A stretch of 19,216 nt of DNA from an uncultured Sutterella sp. (GTDB taxonomy: Bacteria > Pseudomonadota > Gammaproteobacteria > Burkholderiales > Burkholderiaceae_F): positions 1 to 19,216 of the forward strand of contig CABUOH010000008.1 in assembly GCA_902493085.1 (NCBI GenBank), read 5' to 3'. Position numbers and translations under genes: made by a program. The notes beneath the pieces were generated by a model. The model ran no database searches, was not told the DNA's origin, and was given only the letters and a program-made list of their open reading frames with translations. This document shows, piece after piece, positions 1 through 9,210 of this stretch (within the stretch, counting starts at the first letter, position 1; every line of letters starts with the position of its first letter).

Positions 1-16
1 TTCCCCGTTTGGTGAG

Positions 17-45
17 TTGTATGTATTTGAGACAAAACTTAGAAT
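17..45 (+). promoter_or_regulatory. possible sigma70 promoter ahead of atpI
   Basis: TAGAAT at 40-45 matches five of six bases of the -10 consensus. TTGTAT lies 17 nt upstream at 17-22 but matches only TTG of the -35 consensus. The position, about 36 nt before the atpI start, suits the head of the atp operon. The weak -35 and the closeness to the window edge make this tentative; the main promoter may lie further upstream. Confidence 0.25.
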
Positions 46-81
46 TCGATCCGACTGAAATCCCAACGAACAACCGCAAGT

Positions 82-444
82 ATGTACGCCATTTCTGATA
101 TGATGCGCATTTCCCTTGCGCAGTATGTCATCGTATTTCTTGTAACTGTTGTTTCTGCTTTTTTCGTAGGGCAGGATGCAGCCTACACAGCACTGATGGC
201 GGGGCTTGCTTATGCGGTTCCGACGACGTTGCTCGCGTTGTTTTTGGTGCTGCCGAAATTCTTGACGGCGTACAGCCCTAGTGCTGTCGCGGTGCTCGCG
301 GGGGAATGTGTCAAGATCCTGGTTGTCGTGCTTCTTTTGGGGCTGATGGTCGGGTACTACGAAAACCTTCATTGGCCCGCCTTTATCATCACGATAATTG
401 CGGTGGCGAACAGCTACTTCATCGTGCTGTTCAAGAGACATTAA
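82..444 (+). CDS. atpI: ATP synthase subunit I (AtpI)
   Basis: This is a 120-residue, very hydrophobic protein with four predicted membrane segments (roughly residues 12-28, 33-55, 68-90 and 97-115) and a basic C-terminal end. Size, topology and position directly before atpB fit AtpI, a non-essential accessory protein thought to help assemble the c-ring or supply Mg2+. AtpI is poorly conserved, so the call rests mainly on context. The ATG at 82 has no clear ribosome binding site; ATGs at 100 and 103 are in frame and could be the true start. It is the first gene of the operon, 12 nt before atpB. Confidence 0.8.
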   Translation: MYAISDMMRISLAQYVIVFLVTVVSAFFVGQDAAYTALMAGLAYAVPTTLLALFLVLPKFLTAYSPSAVAVLAGECVKILVVVLLLGLMVGYYENLHWPAFIITIIAVANSYFIVLFKRH

Positions 445-456
445 GGATCGGTATCC

Positions 457-1287
457 ATGGCAGCAGAAGCCCTTACCGCTACTGAGTATATTAAACATCA
501 CATGGCCCACCTGGCTTCCGCGCATCAGGGGTCCGTTGTTGATTTTTCTATTGTGAACTACGACACCATCTTCTTCTCCGTGTTGATGTTGGCTGTCATG
601 TTCCTCCTTCTGCGAGCCGGCGCTAAGAAGGCTACTTCCGGTGTTCCCGGGAAGATGCAGTGTGCAGTCGAAATGCTGGTGGAAATGGTCAATAATCAGG
701 CCAAGAACATCGTGCACGGCGATCGCACCTTCGTGGCTCCGCTGGCTTTAACCGTGTTCTGCTGGGTCGCGTTGATGAACTCCATCGACTTGATTCCGGT
801 TGATCTGTTCCCCGCGTTTGCCGGTCTGATCGGCCTCGATCACCTCCGTCCGCTGCCGACTGCTGACCTCAACGGTCCGCTCGGCATGTCGTTGGGCGTG
901 CTCCTCCTTCTCTTCTATTACGGCGTGAAGGTCAAGGGGCTCGGCGGCTTCGTGCATGAACTGTTTACTGCGCCTTTCGGCAGTCATCCCGCTCTCTGGG
1001 CGTTCAACTTCCTGTTGAACATCATTGAGTACCTCGCCAAGTTCGTCTCGCTCGGCATGCGACTCTTCGGCAACATGTATGCCGGTGAATTGCTGTTCTT
1101 CCTGCTTGCGCTTCTCGGCGGCTTCGCTCTCGAACTCAGTCCCATTGGGGCTGCTAGTGCTGGCATTGGTCAAGTCTTCGCAGGTTTGGTCTGGTGGCTT
1201 TTCCATGTCCTGATTGTTCTGCTTCAGGCCTTCATCTTCATGATGTTGACGCTCGTCTACATCGGACAGGCCCACAGCAGCCACTAA
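457..1287 (+). CDS. atpB: F1Fo-ATP synthase subunit a (AtpB)
   Basis: Subunit a of the membrane Fo sector forms the two half-channels that carry protons to and from the c-ring. The 276 residues fit the usual length of about 270-290. The family signature [14 protein letters not shown] spans about 198-211 and contains the essential stator arginine at R202 (E. coli R210), with E211 beside it. The last helix, [19 protein letters not shown], contains the conserved glutamine Q257 (E. coli Q252). Hydrophobic helices run through the whole protein. AAGGATCGG at 443-451 supplies the ribosome binding site. It lies 12 nt after atpI and 51 nt before atpE. Confidence 0.97.
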   Translation: MAAEALTATEYIKHHMAHLASAHQGSVVDFSIVNYDTIFFSVLMLAVMFLLLRAGAKKATSGVPGKMQCAVEMLVEMVNNQAKNIVHGDRTFVAPLALTVFCWVALMNSIDLIPVDLFPAFAGLIGLDHLRPLPTADLNGPLGMSLGVLLLLFYYGVKVKGLGGFVHELFTAPFGSHPALWAFNFLLNIIEYLAKFVSLGMRLFGNMYAGELLFFLLALLGGFALELSPIGAASAGIGQVFAGLVWWLFHVLIVLLQAFIFMMLTLVYIGQAHSSH

Positions 1288-1291
1288 TCAA

Positions 1292-1581
<290 letters not shown>

Positions 1582-1623
1582 TTTGGTGCCGCGAAAATAA
1601 AACGTCTTTTCTTTTAATGACGC

Positions 1624-1671
1624 CGTTGACTGCCCTGCTTGTACGCTAGAAGGGCAAGAGGGCGGTCAACG
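1624..1671 (+). repeat. stem-loop in the atpE-atpF spacer
   Basis: CGTTGAC (1624-1630) pairs with GTCAACG (1665-1671), and TGCCCT (1631-1636) pairs with AGGGCA (1651-1656). This leaves a 14-nt loop and an 8-nt bulge on the 3' side. No T run follows, so it is unlikely to be a full terminator. In this position it could stabilise the 3' end of an atpE transcript or mark a processing site, favouring c over downstream subunits. Confidence 0.5.
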
Positions 1672-1686
1672 TAACGGGGTTCAATA

Positions 1687-2157
1687 ATGAACATTAATGC
1701 CTCTCTGTTTTTACAGATGGTCGTGTTCTTCCTTGGTGCCTGGATCACCATGAAGTTCATCTGGCCGCCGCTGATCCACGCGATTGAAGAGCGTCAGAAG
1801 AAGATCGCCGATGGTCTCTCTGCCGCTAACAAGGGTGAGAAGGCTCTGGCTATTGCGACCGAGCAGGGCAAGGCCATTGAGGCCGACGCTCGTGCCCGTG
1901 CCACCACTATTGTTTCTGACGGTGAAAAGCGTGCTCAGAGCATCGTTGATGAAGCCAAGGCTCAGGCTCAGGTCGAAGCCGATCGCATCATCGAGAATGC
2001 TCGTGCTGAAGCTGCTCAGGAGATGCAGCGTGCTCGTGAAGCGCTTCGTAATGAAGTGGCTGCTCTTGCCGTTGCCGGTGCTGAGCAGATCCTGGCTCGT
2101 GAAGTCGACAAGACCGTACACGTGGCCATGCTTGAACAATTGAAGGCGAAGCTCTAA
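1687..2157 (+). CDS. atpF: F1Fo-ATP synthase subunit b (AtpF)
   Basis: The b dimer is the peripheral stalk that holds F1 against rotation. At 156 residues it has the same length as E. coli AtpF. It starts MNINASLF, has one N-terminal membrane helix (about 5-27) ending at WPPL, and carries the conserved ERQ with R36. A long charged Ala/Glu/Arg-rich helix then forms the coiled-coil dimerisation and delta-binding part. It follows the stem-loop in the atpE-atpF gap and is followed by atpH after only 2 nt, which suggests translational coupling. Confidence 0.96.
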   Translation: MNINASLFLQMVVFFLGAWITMKFIWPPLIHAIEERQKKIADGLSAANKGEKALAIATEQGKAIEADARARATTIVSDGEKRAQSIVDEAKAQAQVEADRIIENARAEAAQEMQRAREALRNEVAALAVAGAEQILAREVDKTVHVAMLEQLKAKL

Positions 2158-2159
2158 CT

Positions 2160-2711
2160 ATGGCTGAACTTTCGACGATTGCGCGCCCCTACGCACAAGG
2201 CCTGATGAAGGCTTTGAAAGACCGTAATGCCGGCGCTGAAGATGTGGCCCGGGATCTTGAAGTCATTGAAGTTCTTGCTTCACTGACCAAAAATCCTGAA
2301 GTCGCCACACTGGTTGGCGATCCGAAGCTGACTGACGATCAACTCTGCGACCTGATTGCGGAACTTTGCGGCAACAACCTCCCGAAGGAAGTCGCGAACA
2401 TGCTGCGCGTGGTCATCGAAAACGGTCGTCTGGAAGCACTTCCGGAGATTGCCCGTCAGTTTCGTGAGCTGAAGAATTCTTCCGAAGGCATTGCCGATGC
2501 CTACATCGAGTCGGCCTTTGAGCTTAGCGCCGCTGAGCTCGACAGCCTGCTTGAGTCGCTTGCCAAGAAGTTCCCCGGCCTCAAACTCCATCCGATCGTG
2601 TCCATCAATCCTGAACTGATCGGCGGGGTTTGCATTCGTGTCGGCGACAAACTTCTTGACGGTTCGATTCGCGCTCGTCTCGCTCAAATGAAGACGACGC
2701 TCACCGCTTAA
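2160..2711 (+). CDS. atpH: F1Fo-ATP synthase subunit delta (AtpH)
   Basis: Delta sits on top of F1 and joins the alpha subunits to the b stalk. The 183 residues fit the family's usual 177-185. The N-terminal helical domain starts with [14 protein letters not shown], the family pattern. The C-terminal part holds [24 protein letters not shown], written here only as its recognisable GG-(V)-(R)VGD...D-S-(I/V)-RARL pattern at about 152-176. Only two bases separate it from atpF, so its ribosome binding site lies inside the end of atpF. It is 19 nt before atpA. Confidence 0.95.
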   Translation: MAELSTIARPYAQGLMKALKDRNAGAEDVARDLEVIEVLASLTKNPEVATLVGDPKLTDDQLCDLIAELCGNNLPKEVANMLRVVIENGRLEALPEIARQFRELKNSSEGIADAYIESAFELSAAELDSLLESLAKKFPGLKLHPIVSINPELIGGVCIRVGDKLLDGSIRARLAQMKTTLTA

Positions 2712-2730
2712 AAACATTCGGAGCTGTAAG

Positions 2731-4011
2731 ATGCAACTCAATCCCAGTGAAATCAGCGATCTGCTGAAGAAGCGTATCGAAGGCCTCGGCGTTTCCGCAG
2801 ATCTTCGTACCCAGGGCACCGTCGTGTCGGTGACCGACGGTATCTGCCGTGTTCATGGTCTTAGCGACGTGATGCAGGGCGAAATGCTGGAATTCCCCGG
2901 CAATACGTATGGCCTCGCCCTCAACCTTGAACGTGATTCCGTCGGTGCCGTTATTCTTGGTTCCTACGAACATATCTCTGAAGGCGATTTGGTCAAGACG
3001 ACCGGCAAGATCCTTTCCGTTCCGGTTGGTCCGGAACTGATTGGTCGCGTTGTGAACGCGCTCGGTCAGCCGATTGACGGCAAGGGCCCGATCAATACGG
3101 AACTCTTCGACGTCGTCGAAAAGGTCGCCCCCGGCGTTATTGACCGCCAGTCCGTTTCCCAGCCGGTTCAGACGGGTCTGAAGTCCGTTGACTCCATGAT
3201 TCCGATCGGCCGCGGCCAGCGCGAACTGATCATTGGCGACCGCCAGTGCGGTAAGACCGCTGTCGCCATCGACACGATCATCAACCAGAAGGGCAAGAAC
3301 CTTATTTGCGTGTACGTGGCCATCGGTCAGAAGGCCTCCACGATTGCCAATGTCATGGAATACACCATCGTTGTTGCCGCTACGGCTTCCGAGTCGGCTG
3401 CCATGCAGTACATCGCTCCGTACGCCGGCGCCACGATGGGTGAATATTTCCGCGACCGCGGCGAAGACTCTCTCATCGTTTACGACGACTTGACGAAGCA
3501 GGCTTGGGCCTATCGTCAGATTTCCCTGCTGCTTCGTCGTCCGCCGGGACGCGAAGCCTATCCGGGCGACGTCTTCTACCTGCACAGCCGTCTGCTCGAA
3601 CGTGCCGCTCGCGTGAATCCCGTTTACGTCGAGCGCTTCACGGAAGGCAAGGTCAAGGGCAAGACTGGTTCCATGACGGCTCTGCCGATCATTGAAACGC
3701 AGGCTGGCGACGTTACCGCCTTCGTTCCGACCAACGTGATTTCCATTACCGACGGCCAGATCTTCCTTGAAACCGACCTCTTCAATGCCGGTATCCGTCC
3801 GACCTCTTCAACGCCGGTATCCGTCCCGCCATCAACCCGGGTATTTCTGTGTCCCGAGTTGGTGGTGCCGCTCAGACGAAGATCATCAAGAAGCTTGGCG
3901 GCGGCGTTCGTCTCGCTCTGGCTCAGTACCGTGAACTCGCAGCTTTTGCTCAGTTTGCTTCTGACCTCGACGACGTTACCCGCAAGCAGCTTGAACGCGG
4001 CCGTGTCGTGA
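2731..4011 (+). CDS. atpA: F1Fo-ATP synthase subunit alpha, 5' part, frame-broken (AtpA)
   Basis: This is the N-terminal two thirds of the alpha subunit, which carries the non-catalytic nucleotide sites of F1. It opens [17 protein letters not shown] and has the P-loop GDRQCGKT and the [15 protein letters not shown] region, reaching [19 protein letters not shown]. Homology ends at about residue 357. A tandem duplication at 3775-3826 then shifts the frame, and about 70 unrelated residues follow to a stop at 4011. Near residue 208 the normally conserved nine residues between ANV and the TIVV strand (VRKLEEHGA in E. coli) are absent. The P-loop has Cys where Thr is usual. All neighbouring ATP synthase genes are otherwise intact, so I suspect the sequence rather than the organism. 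Confidence 0.93.
   Translation: MQLNPSEISDLLKKRIEGLGVSADLRTQGTVVSVTDGICRVHGLSDVMQGEMLEFPGNTYGLALNLERDSVGAVILGSYEHISEGDLVKTTGKILSVPVGPELIGRVVNALGQPIDGKGPINTELFDVVEKVAPGVIDRQSVSQPVQTGLKSVDSMIPIGRGQRELIIGDRQCGKTAVAIDTIINQKGKNLICVYVAIGQKASTIANVMEYTIVVAATASESAAMQYIAPYAGATMGEYFRDRGEDSLIVYDDLTKQAWAYRQISLLLRRPPGREAYPGDVFYLHSRLLERAARVNPVYVERFTEGKVKGKTGSMTALPIIETQAGDVTAFVPTNVISITDGQIFLETDLFNAGIRPTSSTPVSVPPSTRVFLCPELVVPLRRRSSRSLAAAFVSLWLSTVNSQLLLSLLLTSTTLPASSLNAAVS
3775..3826 (+). repeat. 26-bp tandem duplication inside atpA
   Basis: Copy 1 (3775-3800) and copy 2 (3801-3826) are adjacent and identical except T3786 versus C3812, a synonymous Asn codon change. Both encode DLFNAGIRP in their proper frames. 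The extra 26 bases move the reading frame. Removing one copy joins 2731-3774 in frame to 3801-4271. Confidence 0.97.
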
Positions 4012-4271
4012 CCGAACTTATGAAGCAGCCGCAGTACCAGCCGCTTCAGGTTTGGGAAGAAGCTCTTGTGTTGTACGCTGTGAACATGGGTGCCTACGAC
4101 GACGTGGCTGTTGCTGACGCGCTTCGTGTCGAACGCGGCATGCGCGAATACCTCAAGACGCACCATGCTGACCTGATCGAAACGATCGAAGCCAAGAAGG
4201 AACTCTCCAAGGACGTCGATGCTCAGCTCAAGGCTGCCATTGAATCGTTCAAGAAGAGCGGTGCTTACTAA
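3849..4271 (+). CDS. atpA: F1Fo-ATP synthase subunit alpha, 3' part (AtpA C-terminus)
   Basis: This is the C-terminal part of alpha in the frame shifted by the duplication. Homology begins at 3801 (copy 2 of the duplication). The coordinates given start at the first usable start codon, a GTG inside the gene, so this is not a separate gene. It contains [16 protein letters not shown], whose arginine is the arginine finger that reaches the catalytic site on beta (E. coli R376). The C-terminal helical domain follows, with [13 protein letters not shown] and [12 protein letters not shown]. Joined to the 5' part without the extra copy it gives 504 residues. Adding the nine missing residues gives 513, the E. 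coli length. Confidence 0.92.
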   Translation: MSRVGGAAQTKIIKKLGGGVRLALAQYRELAAFAQFASDLDDVTRKQLERGRVVTELMKQPQYQPLQVWEEALVLYAVNMGAYDDVAVADALRVERGMREYLKTHHADLIETIEAKKELSKDVDAQLKAAIESFKKSGAY

Positions 4272-4302
4272 GCGTTAACAAATCCAAGAGGACCCATATC
4301 CC

Positions 4303-5178
4303 ATGCCCAGTACAAAGGAAATTCGCGGAAAGATCAAGAGCGTGCAAAACACGCGCAAGATCACCAAGGCGATGGAGATGGTTGCGGCCTCGAAGATGCG
4401 CAAGGCGCAGGACCGGATGTTTGCGGCTCGTCCGTACGGTGACAAGATTCGAGTGATCTGCTCGCATCTTGCACGTGCGAACAGCGAGTACAAGCATCCG
4501 TTCCTCGTGAAGCATGAAGGCACCAAGAAGATTGGTCTCATTCTCGTGACGACCGACAAGGGGCTTGCCGGCCCCCTGAATACCAATATTCAGCGCCTTG
4601 TTCTGCATAAGATCAAGGACTGGAGTGCGGAAGGCTATTCCATTGAAGCCACCGCGCTCGGTAACAAGGGGTTAGGCTTTCTCCAGCGCCTTCAGGCCAA
4701 TGTGGTTAGCCAGGCCGTCCAGCTTGGCGACCGCCCGAACCTCGACCGTCTGATCGGTGCCATCCGCATCCAGATTCAGGCTTATGTCGAAGGCAAGGTG
4801 GATTCTGTGCATCTGGCCTATTCCCGTTTTGTTAACGCCATGAAGCAGGTGCCCGTGGTCGAGCAGATTCTGCCGCTTACGGACAGCCATCTTGATGCGG
4901 CTGACAAGCGTGATCACTCGTGGGACTATCTCTACGAGCCTGACGCCGAAACCGTTCTCGACGCGCTTCTGAAGCGTTACGTCGAAGCTTTGATTTACCA
5001 AGCAGTTGCAGAAAATATGGCTTCTGAACAGAGCGCCCGCATGGTGGCCATGAAGGCCGCTTCGGACAACGCCAAGAAGCTCATCGAAGAGCTGCAGCTC
5101 GTTTATAACAAGACCCGCCAGGCCGGCATTACGAAGGAAATCACCGAAATCGTCGGTGGTGCCGCCGCCGTGTCTTAA
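4303..5178 (+). CDS. atpG: F1Fo-ATP synthase subunit gamma (AtpG)
   Basis: Gamma is the central rotor shaft. The 291 residues are normal for Betaproteobacteria. The N-terminal helix has the family pattern [20 protein letters not shown] and the C-terminal helix contains [20 protein letters not shown] and QAGITKEI, which together form the coiled coil inside the alpha-beta ring. The central fold has [14 protein letters not shown], where most relatives have GLCGGLN. An AAGAGGA ribosome binding site lies at 4286-4292. It sits between atpA and atpD in the standard order and has no frame damage. Confidence 0.96.
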   Translation: MPSTKEIRGKIKSVQNTRKITKAMEMVAASKMRKAQDRMFAARPYGDKIRVICSHLARANSEYKHPFLVKHEGTKKIGLILVTTDKGLAGPLNTNIQRLVLHKIKDWSAEGYSIEATALGNKGLGFLQRLQANVVSQAVQLGDRPNLDRLIGAIRIQIQAYVEGKVDSVHLAYSRFVNAMKQVPVVEQILPLTDSHLDAADKRDHSWDYLYEPDAETVLDALLKRYVEALIYQAVAENMASEQSARMVAMKAASDNAKKLIEELQLVYNKTRQAGITKEITEIVGGAAAVS

Positions 5179-5201
5179 GTATCGATAACTGAGGAAAACC
5201 C

Positions 5202-6639
<1,438 letters not shown>

Positions 6640-6650
6640 TGCTTGCCTGA

Positions 6651-6670
6651 GGCCGGTTGAAAGACCGGCC
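6651..6670 (+). repeat. stem-loop in the atpD-atpC spacer
   Basis: GGCCGGT (6651-6657) pairs perfectly with ACCGGCC (6664-6670) around the six-base loop TGAAAG. No T run follows. It lies 12 nt after the atpD stop and could be a stability or processing element, or could lower atpC output relative to atpD. Confidence 0.6.
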
Positions 6671-6701
6671 CTGTCAAGCGCCCGACAACGGAGCAACTAA
6701 C

Positions 6702-7121
6702 ATGGCTACTATCAAAGTCGACGTCGTTAGCGCGGAAGAGTCCATCTTCTCCGGTGACGCCGAGCTCGTTTCGCTGCCCGGTAAGTCTGGCGAATTGGGT
6801 ATTCTGCCTGGGCACGTGCCTCTCATCACGCTGATCCGTCCTGGTTTTGTCCGCATTCATCTGCCGGGCAAGAAGGAAGTGGAGCAGGTATTTGTGGCTG
6901 GCGGCGTGCTTGAGGTTCAGCCCGATCTGGTGACTGTGCTGGCTGATACGGCAGTCCGCAGCAATGACCTCGACGAGGCCAAGGCTGCAAAGGCTCTTGA
7001 AGATGCCCGCGCGCAGCGTCAGAATGCAACGGGCGAAATCGAGATTGCCCGCCTCGAAGCCGAGATGGCCGCTCTGGCCGCTCAGATCGTGGCAATCAAG
7101 AAGATTCGTCAGCAGCGTTAA
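6702..7121 (+). CDS. atpC: F1Fo-ATP synthase subunit epsilon (AtpC)
   Basis: Epsilon joins the rotor foot to the c-ring and can inhibit ATP hydrolysis through its C-terminal helices. I start it at the ATG at 6702 because GGAG at 6690-6693 sits eight bases before it. That gives 139 residues, the E. coli length, beginning [18 protein letters not shown]. The open frame continues upstream to 6657, but that extension includes part of the spacer hairpin. The beta-sandwich (about 1-85) contains [14 protein letters not shown], and two Ala/Glu-rich helices follow. It is the last gene of the operon, directly followed by a terminator. Confidence 0.95.
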   Translation: MATIKVDVVSAEESIFSGDAELVSLPGKSGELGILPGHVPLITLIRPGFVRIHLPGKKEVEQVFVAGGVLEVQPDLVTVLADTAVRSNDLDEAKAAKALEDARAQRQNATGEIEIARLEAEMAALAAQIVAIKKIRQQR

Positions 7122-7139
7122 GCGAACGTTGTTTCTGCC

Positions 7140-7176
7140 AAAAAGGGTGGTATTGTTCAAATACCACCCTTTTTTC
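7140..7176 (+). terminator. rho-independent terminator of the atp operon
   Basis: GGGTGGTATT (7145-7154) pairs perfectly with AATACCACCC (7160-7169) around a five-base loop. The flanking A run (7140-7144) and T run (7170-7175) extend the stem and supply the U tract. It begins 18 nt after the atpC stop. The A run before the stem would allow some function on the other strand too. Confidence 0.93.
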
Positions 7177-7297
7177 ATGTTCAAAATCAAGAAACTGCAG
7201 GGATGCGCGGTCGCCTGATGCGGGATGAAGGTACGATTAGCGGATGCGTAATCCAACGCTTGAGAACAAAGGCATTTGATTCAATCAGGAGGTCAGC

Positions 7298-7702
7298 ATG
7301 GCTGGCGTTAAGGTACTGGTAACTACAGACGGGTCTAATTTGAGTGACAAGGCGATCGATACGGCCATCGAACTGACCAAGCAGCTTGGAGGAGAACTCA
7401 TCGGCATGACTTCAGTCGTTGGTGAAGCTCCGACCGGAGGCTTTGAAGCGGAAGATGCCGCCGTTCGTGACCGTCTGGCCGTCATCAGTCGCAAGGCCGC
7501 CGAAAAGGACATTCCATGCGAGGTGGTGGCTGAGCATGCTGACGCCATCTGGAAGGGCGTGTTGGCGTGCGCGGTTCGCCATGACGTGTCCTTCATCGTA
7601 ATGGCTAGCCGTGGTTTGGGCTCAATTGGCTCGTTCCTGCTAGGCAGTGAAACCCAGAAGGTTCTGCATCAGGTCGACCGCCCGGTGCTCATCGTCCGCT
7701 AA
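7298..7702 (+). CDS. universal stress protein, UspA family
   Basis: This 134-residue protein has the Usp fold pattern. It starts VKVLVTTDGSNLSDKAID, has VVAEHADAIWKGVLACA in the middle and ends in the nucleotide-binding loop MASRGLGSIGSFLLGSET followed by PVLIVR. The G-x2-G-x9-G(S/T) ATP-binding pattern is present except that Ala replaces the first Gly, which is common in proteobacterial relatives. These proteins help cells survive stress or growth arrest; a specific role cannot be read from sequence. A strong AGGAGG at 7287-7292 precedes the ATG. It is probably monocistronic, following the atp terminator and ending against the converging gene. Confidence 0.88.
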   Translation: MAGVKVLVTTDGSNLSDKAIDTAIELTKQLGGELIGMTSVVGEAPTGGFEAEDAAVRDRLAVISRKAAEKDIPCEVVAEHADAIWKGVLACAVRHDVSFIVMASRGLGSIGSFLLGSETQKVLHQVDRPVLIVR

Positions 7703-8036
7703 CGGCGGGCAAGAGTTTTTTCAAGCTCTCTAAAAGGTCGTCGGTCGAAAGGCCGGCGACTTCTATTCGTTTTTCACGGCTGGTGTCGCCGCTGAGCAGC
7801 CGCACTGAGCTTTTGGAGACGCCGAGTTCCTTGGAGAGGTACTTGATCAGGGCAGCATTGGCCTTCCCGTCCACCGGAGGCGAGGCCAAGGCGATCTTGA
7901 GCCTGTCGCCGTGAATGCCGACAACGGCGGTTCGCTTGGCCCCCGGTTGCGCATGCACCGAGATGATTGGTGCGTTGTTCTTGCCGGTAGTCAACCAACA
8001 GGTGTTCGTGAGAGGGGACTCGGGTTGGGCGGGCAT
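7689..8036 (-). CDS. DUF167 / UPF0235 (YggU-like) protein
   Basis: This 115-residue protein matches the small DUF167 family (E. coli YggU), whose function is not established. The hallmark parts are ISVHAQPGAKRTAVVGIHGD, then LASPPVDGKANAALIKYLSK and SVRLLSGDTSREKRIEV. The family is usually about 95-100 residues; the first 20 or so here are extra, so the start could lie further in, but no good internal start is obvious. It is transcribed towards the Usp gene and its last 14 nt overlap the end of that gene. Only 41 nt separate its start from hemE, so the two divergent promoters must be packed into that gap. Confidence 0.85.
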   Translation of the reverse strand: MPAQPESPLTNTCWLTTGKNNAPIISVHAQPGAKRTAVVGIHGDRLKIALASPPVDGKANAALIKYLSKELGVSKSSVRLLSGDTSREKRIEVAGLSTDDLLESLKKLLPAVSGR

Positions 8037-8077
8037 GTCTGGCTCTTTTTTATTACTTCCGTTTCTAAGTAGGGACC

Positions 8078-9118
8078 ATGAAACCGATTAACGATTGCTT
8101 TTTGCGTGCGCTCAAGCGTGAAAAAACTGATTTTACCCCTGTGTGGCTGATGCGTCAGGCCGGACGCTATCTGCCGGAGTATTGTGATACTCGTGCACGC
8201 GCCGGCAGCTTCATGGGCCTCGCCATGAATCCGGAGTATGCCACGGAGGTGACGTTGCAGCCGATCGATCGCTACGGGCTTGACGCGGCCATTCTTTTCT
8301 CGGACATTCTGACTGTGCCGGATGCCATGGGGCTCGGCCTGCATTTTGTCGCCGGAGAGGGGGAACCAGACCGAGAGCTCCGTTATGTCATGGATGCCGT
8401 GACGTCGATTCGCAAGGCGCTCAACAATCGCGTTCCCTTGATCGGCTTTTCCGGTTCTCCCTTCACGCTCGCTTGCTACATGATCGAAGGCCGCGGCAGC
8501 CGCGACTTCCGTACGGTCAAGACGATGGGCAGCCGCGACTTCCGTACGGTCAAGACGATGATGTACCAGCGCCCGGACTTGCTGGAGCGAATTCTTGACG
8601 TCAACGCCAACGCCGTTGCCAAGTATTTGAATGCGCAGATTGCCGCAGGCGCCCAGGCCGTTCAGATCTTTGATACTTGGGGCGGCATGCTTGCCGACGG
8701 AGATTTCCAACGCTTTTCGTTGAACTACACGCGTAAGGTGCTCGAAAACCTTGTTCGTGAAAACGAAGGTGAAGCTGTTCCCTCCATTGTCTTTACGAAG
8801 GGCGGCGGCGAATGGCTCTCTGAAATCTCCGCTTCCGGCTGCAACGCGATCGGTCTCGATTGGACGGTCAATATGGCTCGCGCTCGCCGCGTCGTCGAGG
8901 ACAAGGTTGCCTTGCAGGGCAATATGGACCCGCTCGCGCTTTTCGGCACGGAGGAAGTCATTCGTGCCGAGGCGCGCAAGGTGATGGATGGCTTCGGTAT
9001 GATTGGCAATGGAGGCCACGTGTTCAATCTCGGACACGGCATCAATCAGTTCACGCCAATTGAAAACGTTCAGATCCTGGTCGACGAAGTTCACGAATAC
9101 AGCCGACGCTATCACTAA
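8078..9118 (+). CDS. hemE: uroporphyrinogen decarboxylase (HemE), with internal duplication and gap
   Basis: HemE removes four acetate carboxyls from uroporphyrinogen III to give coproporphyrinogen III in haem synthesis. Family motifs are [15 protein letters not shown] (R26, R30), [18 protein letters not shown] (catalytic D76), [34 protein letters not shown] and HVFNLGHGI. The frame is open for 346 residues, but it contains a perfect 11-residue tandem repeat (140-150 and 151-161). Just after GEG (93-95) about 19 residues found in relatives, beginning PRF, are missing. Without the repeat and with the gap filled the length would be 354, as in E. coli. As written, the repeat would lengthen a helix and the gap would remove an active-site loop, so activity is doubtful. 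Confidence 0.93.
   Translation: MKPINDCFLRALKREKTDFTPVWLMRQAGRYLPEYCDTRARAGSFMGLAMNPEYATEVTLQPIDRYGLDAAILFSDILTVPDAMGLGLHFVAGEGEPDRELRYVMDAVTSIRKALNNRVPLIGFSGSPFTLACYMIEGRGSRDFRTVKTMGSRDFRTVKTMMYQRPDLLERILDVNANAVAKYLNAQIAAGAQAVQIFDTWGGMLADGDFQRFSLNYTRKVLENLVRENEGEAVPSIVFTKGGGEWLSEISASGCNAIGLDWTVNMARARRVVEDKVALQGNMDPLALFGTEEVIRAEARKVMDGFGMIGNGGHVFNLGHGINQFTPIENVQILVDEVHEYSRRYH
8495..8560 (+). repeat. 33-bp perfect tandem duplication inside hemE
   Basis: Positions 8495-8527 and 8528-8560 are identical, adjacent and in frame, and encode [11 protein letters not shown] twice. Relatives have this segment once, leading into MMYxxP. It is the third tandem duplication of 26-34 bp in a conserved gene within 5 kb. 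Confidence 0.97.
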
Positions 9119-9130
9119 TTCTCGATCAGG

Positions 9131-9160
9131 TTATGCACAGCTTTGTTCGACTGTGCAAAC
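9131..9160. promoter_or_regulatory. inverted pair of DnaA-box-like sites after hemE
   Basis: TTATGCACA at 9131-9139 fits the DnaA-box consensus TTWTNCACA exactly. TGTGCAAAC at 9152-9160 is, on the other strand, GTTTGCACA, one mismatch from it. The two face each other and their cores form a 7-bp inverted repeat (TGCACAG/CTGTGCA). They lie 12 nt after the hemE stop. Confidence 0.5.
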
Positions 9161-9166
9161 CGTTAC

Positions 9167-9210
9167 AAAGGCGCTAAAGACAAATGATGTCTTGGCGCCT
9201 TTTCCTTTTT
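9167..9210 (+). terminator. rho-independent terminator of hemE
   Basis: AAAGGCGC (9167-9174) pairs with GCGCCTTT (9195-9202), and AAGACA (9177-9182) pairs with TGTCTT (9188-9193), with a small TA/G internal loop and a five-base apical loop. TTTTCCTTTTT follows at 9200-9210. Confidence 0.88.

Noticed and set aside
2701..3585. 294-residue minus-strand frame opposite atpA
   Set aside because: Same codon-bias shadow; no recognisable protein features.
3775..3826. Programmed frameshift in atpA
   Set aside because: No slippery heptamer or downstream structure is needed; a near-exact tandem duplication fully explains the frame change, and atpA is not known to use frameshifting.
7276..7288. FNR/CRP-like half sites TTGAT...ATCAG before the Usp gene
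   Set aside because: Spacing is three bases instead of four, one half site is imperfect and the site overlaps the ribosome binding site.
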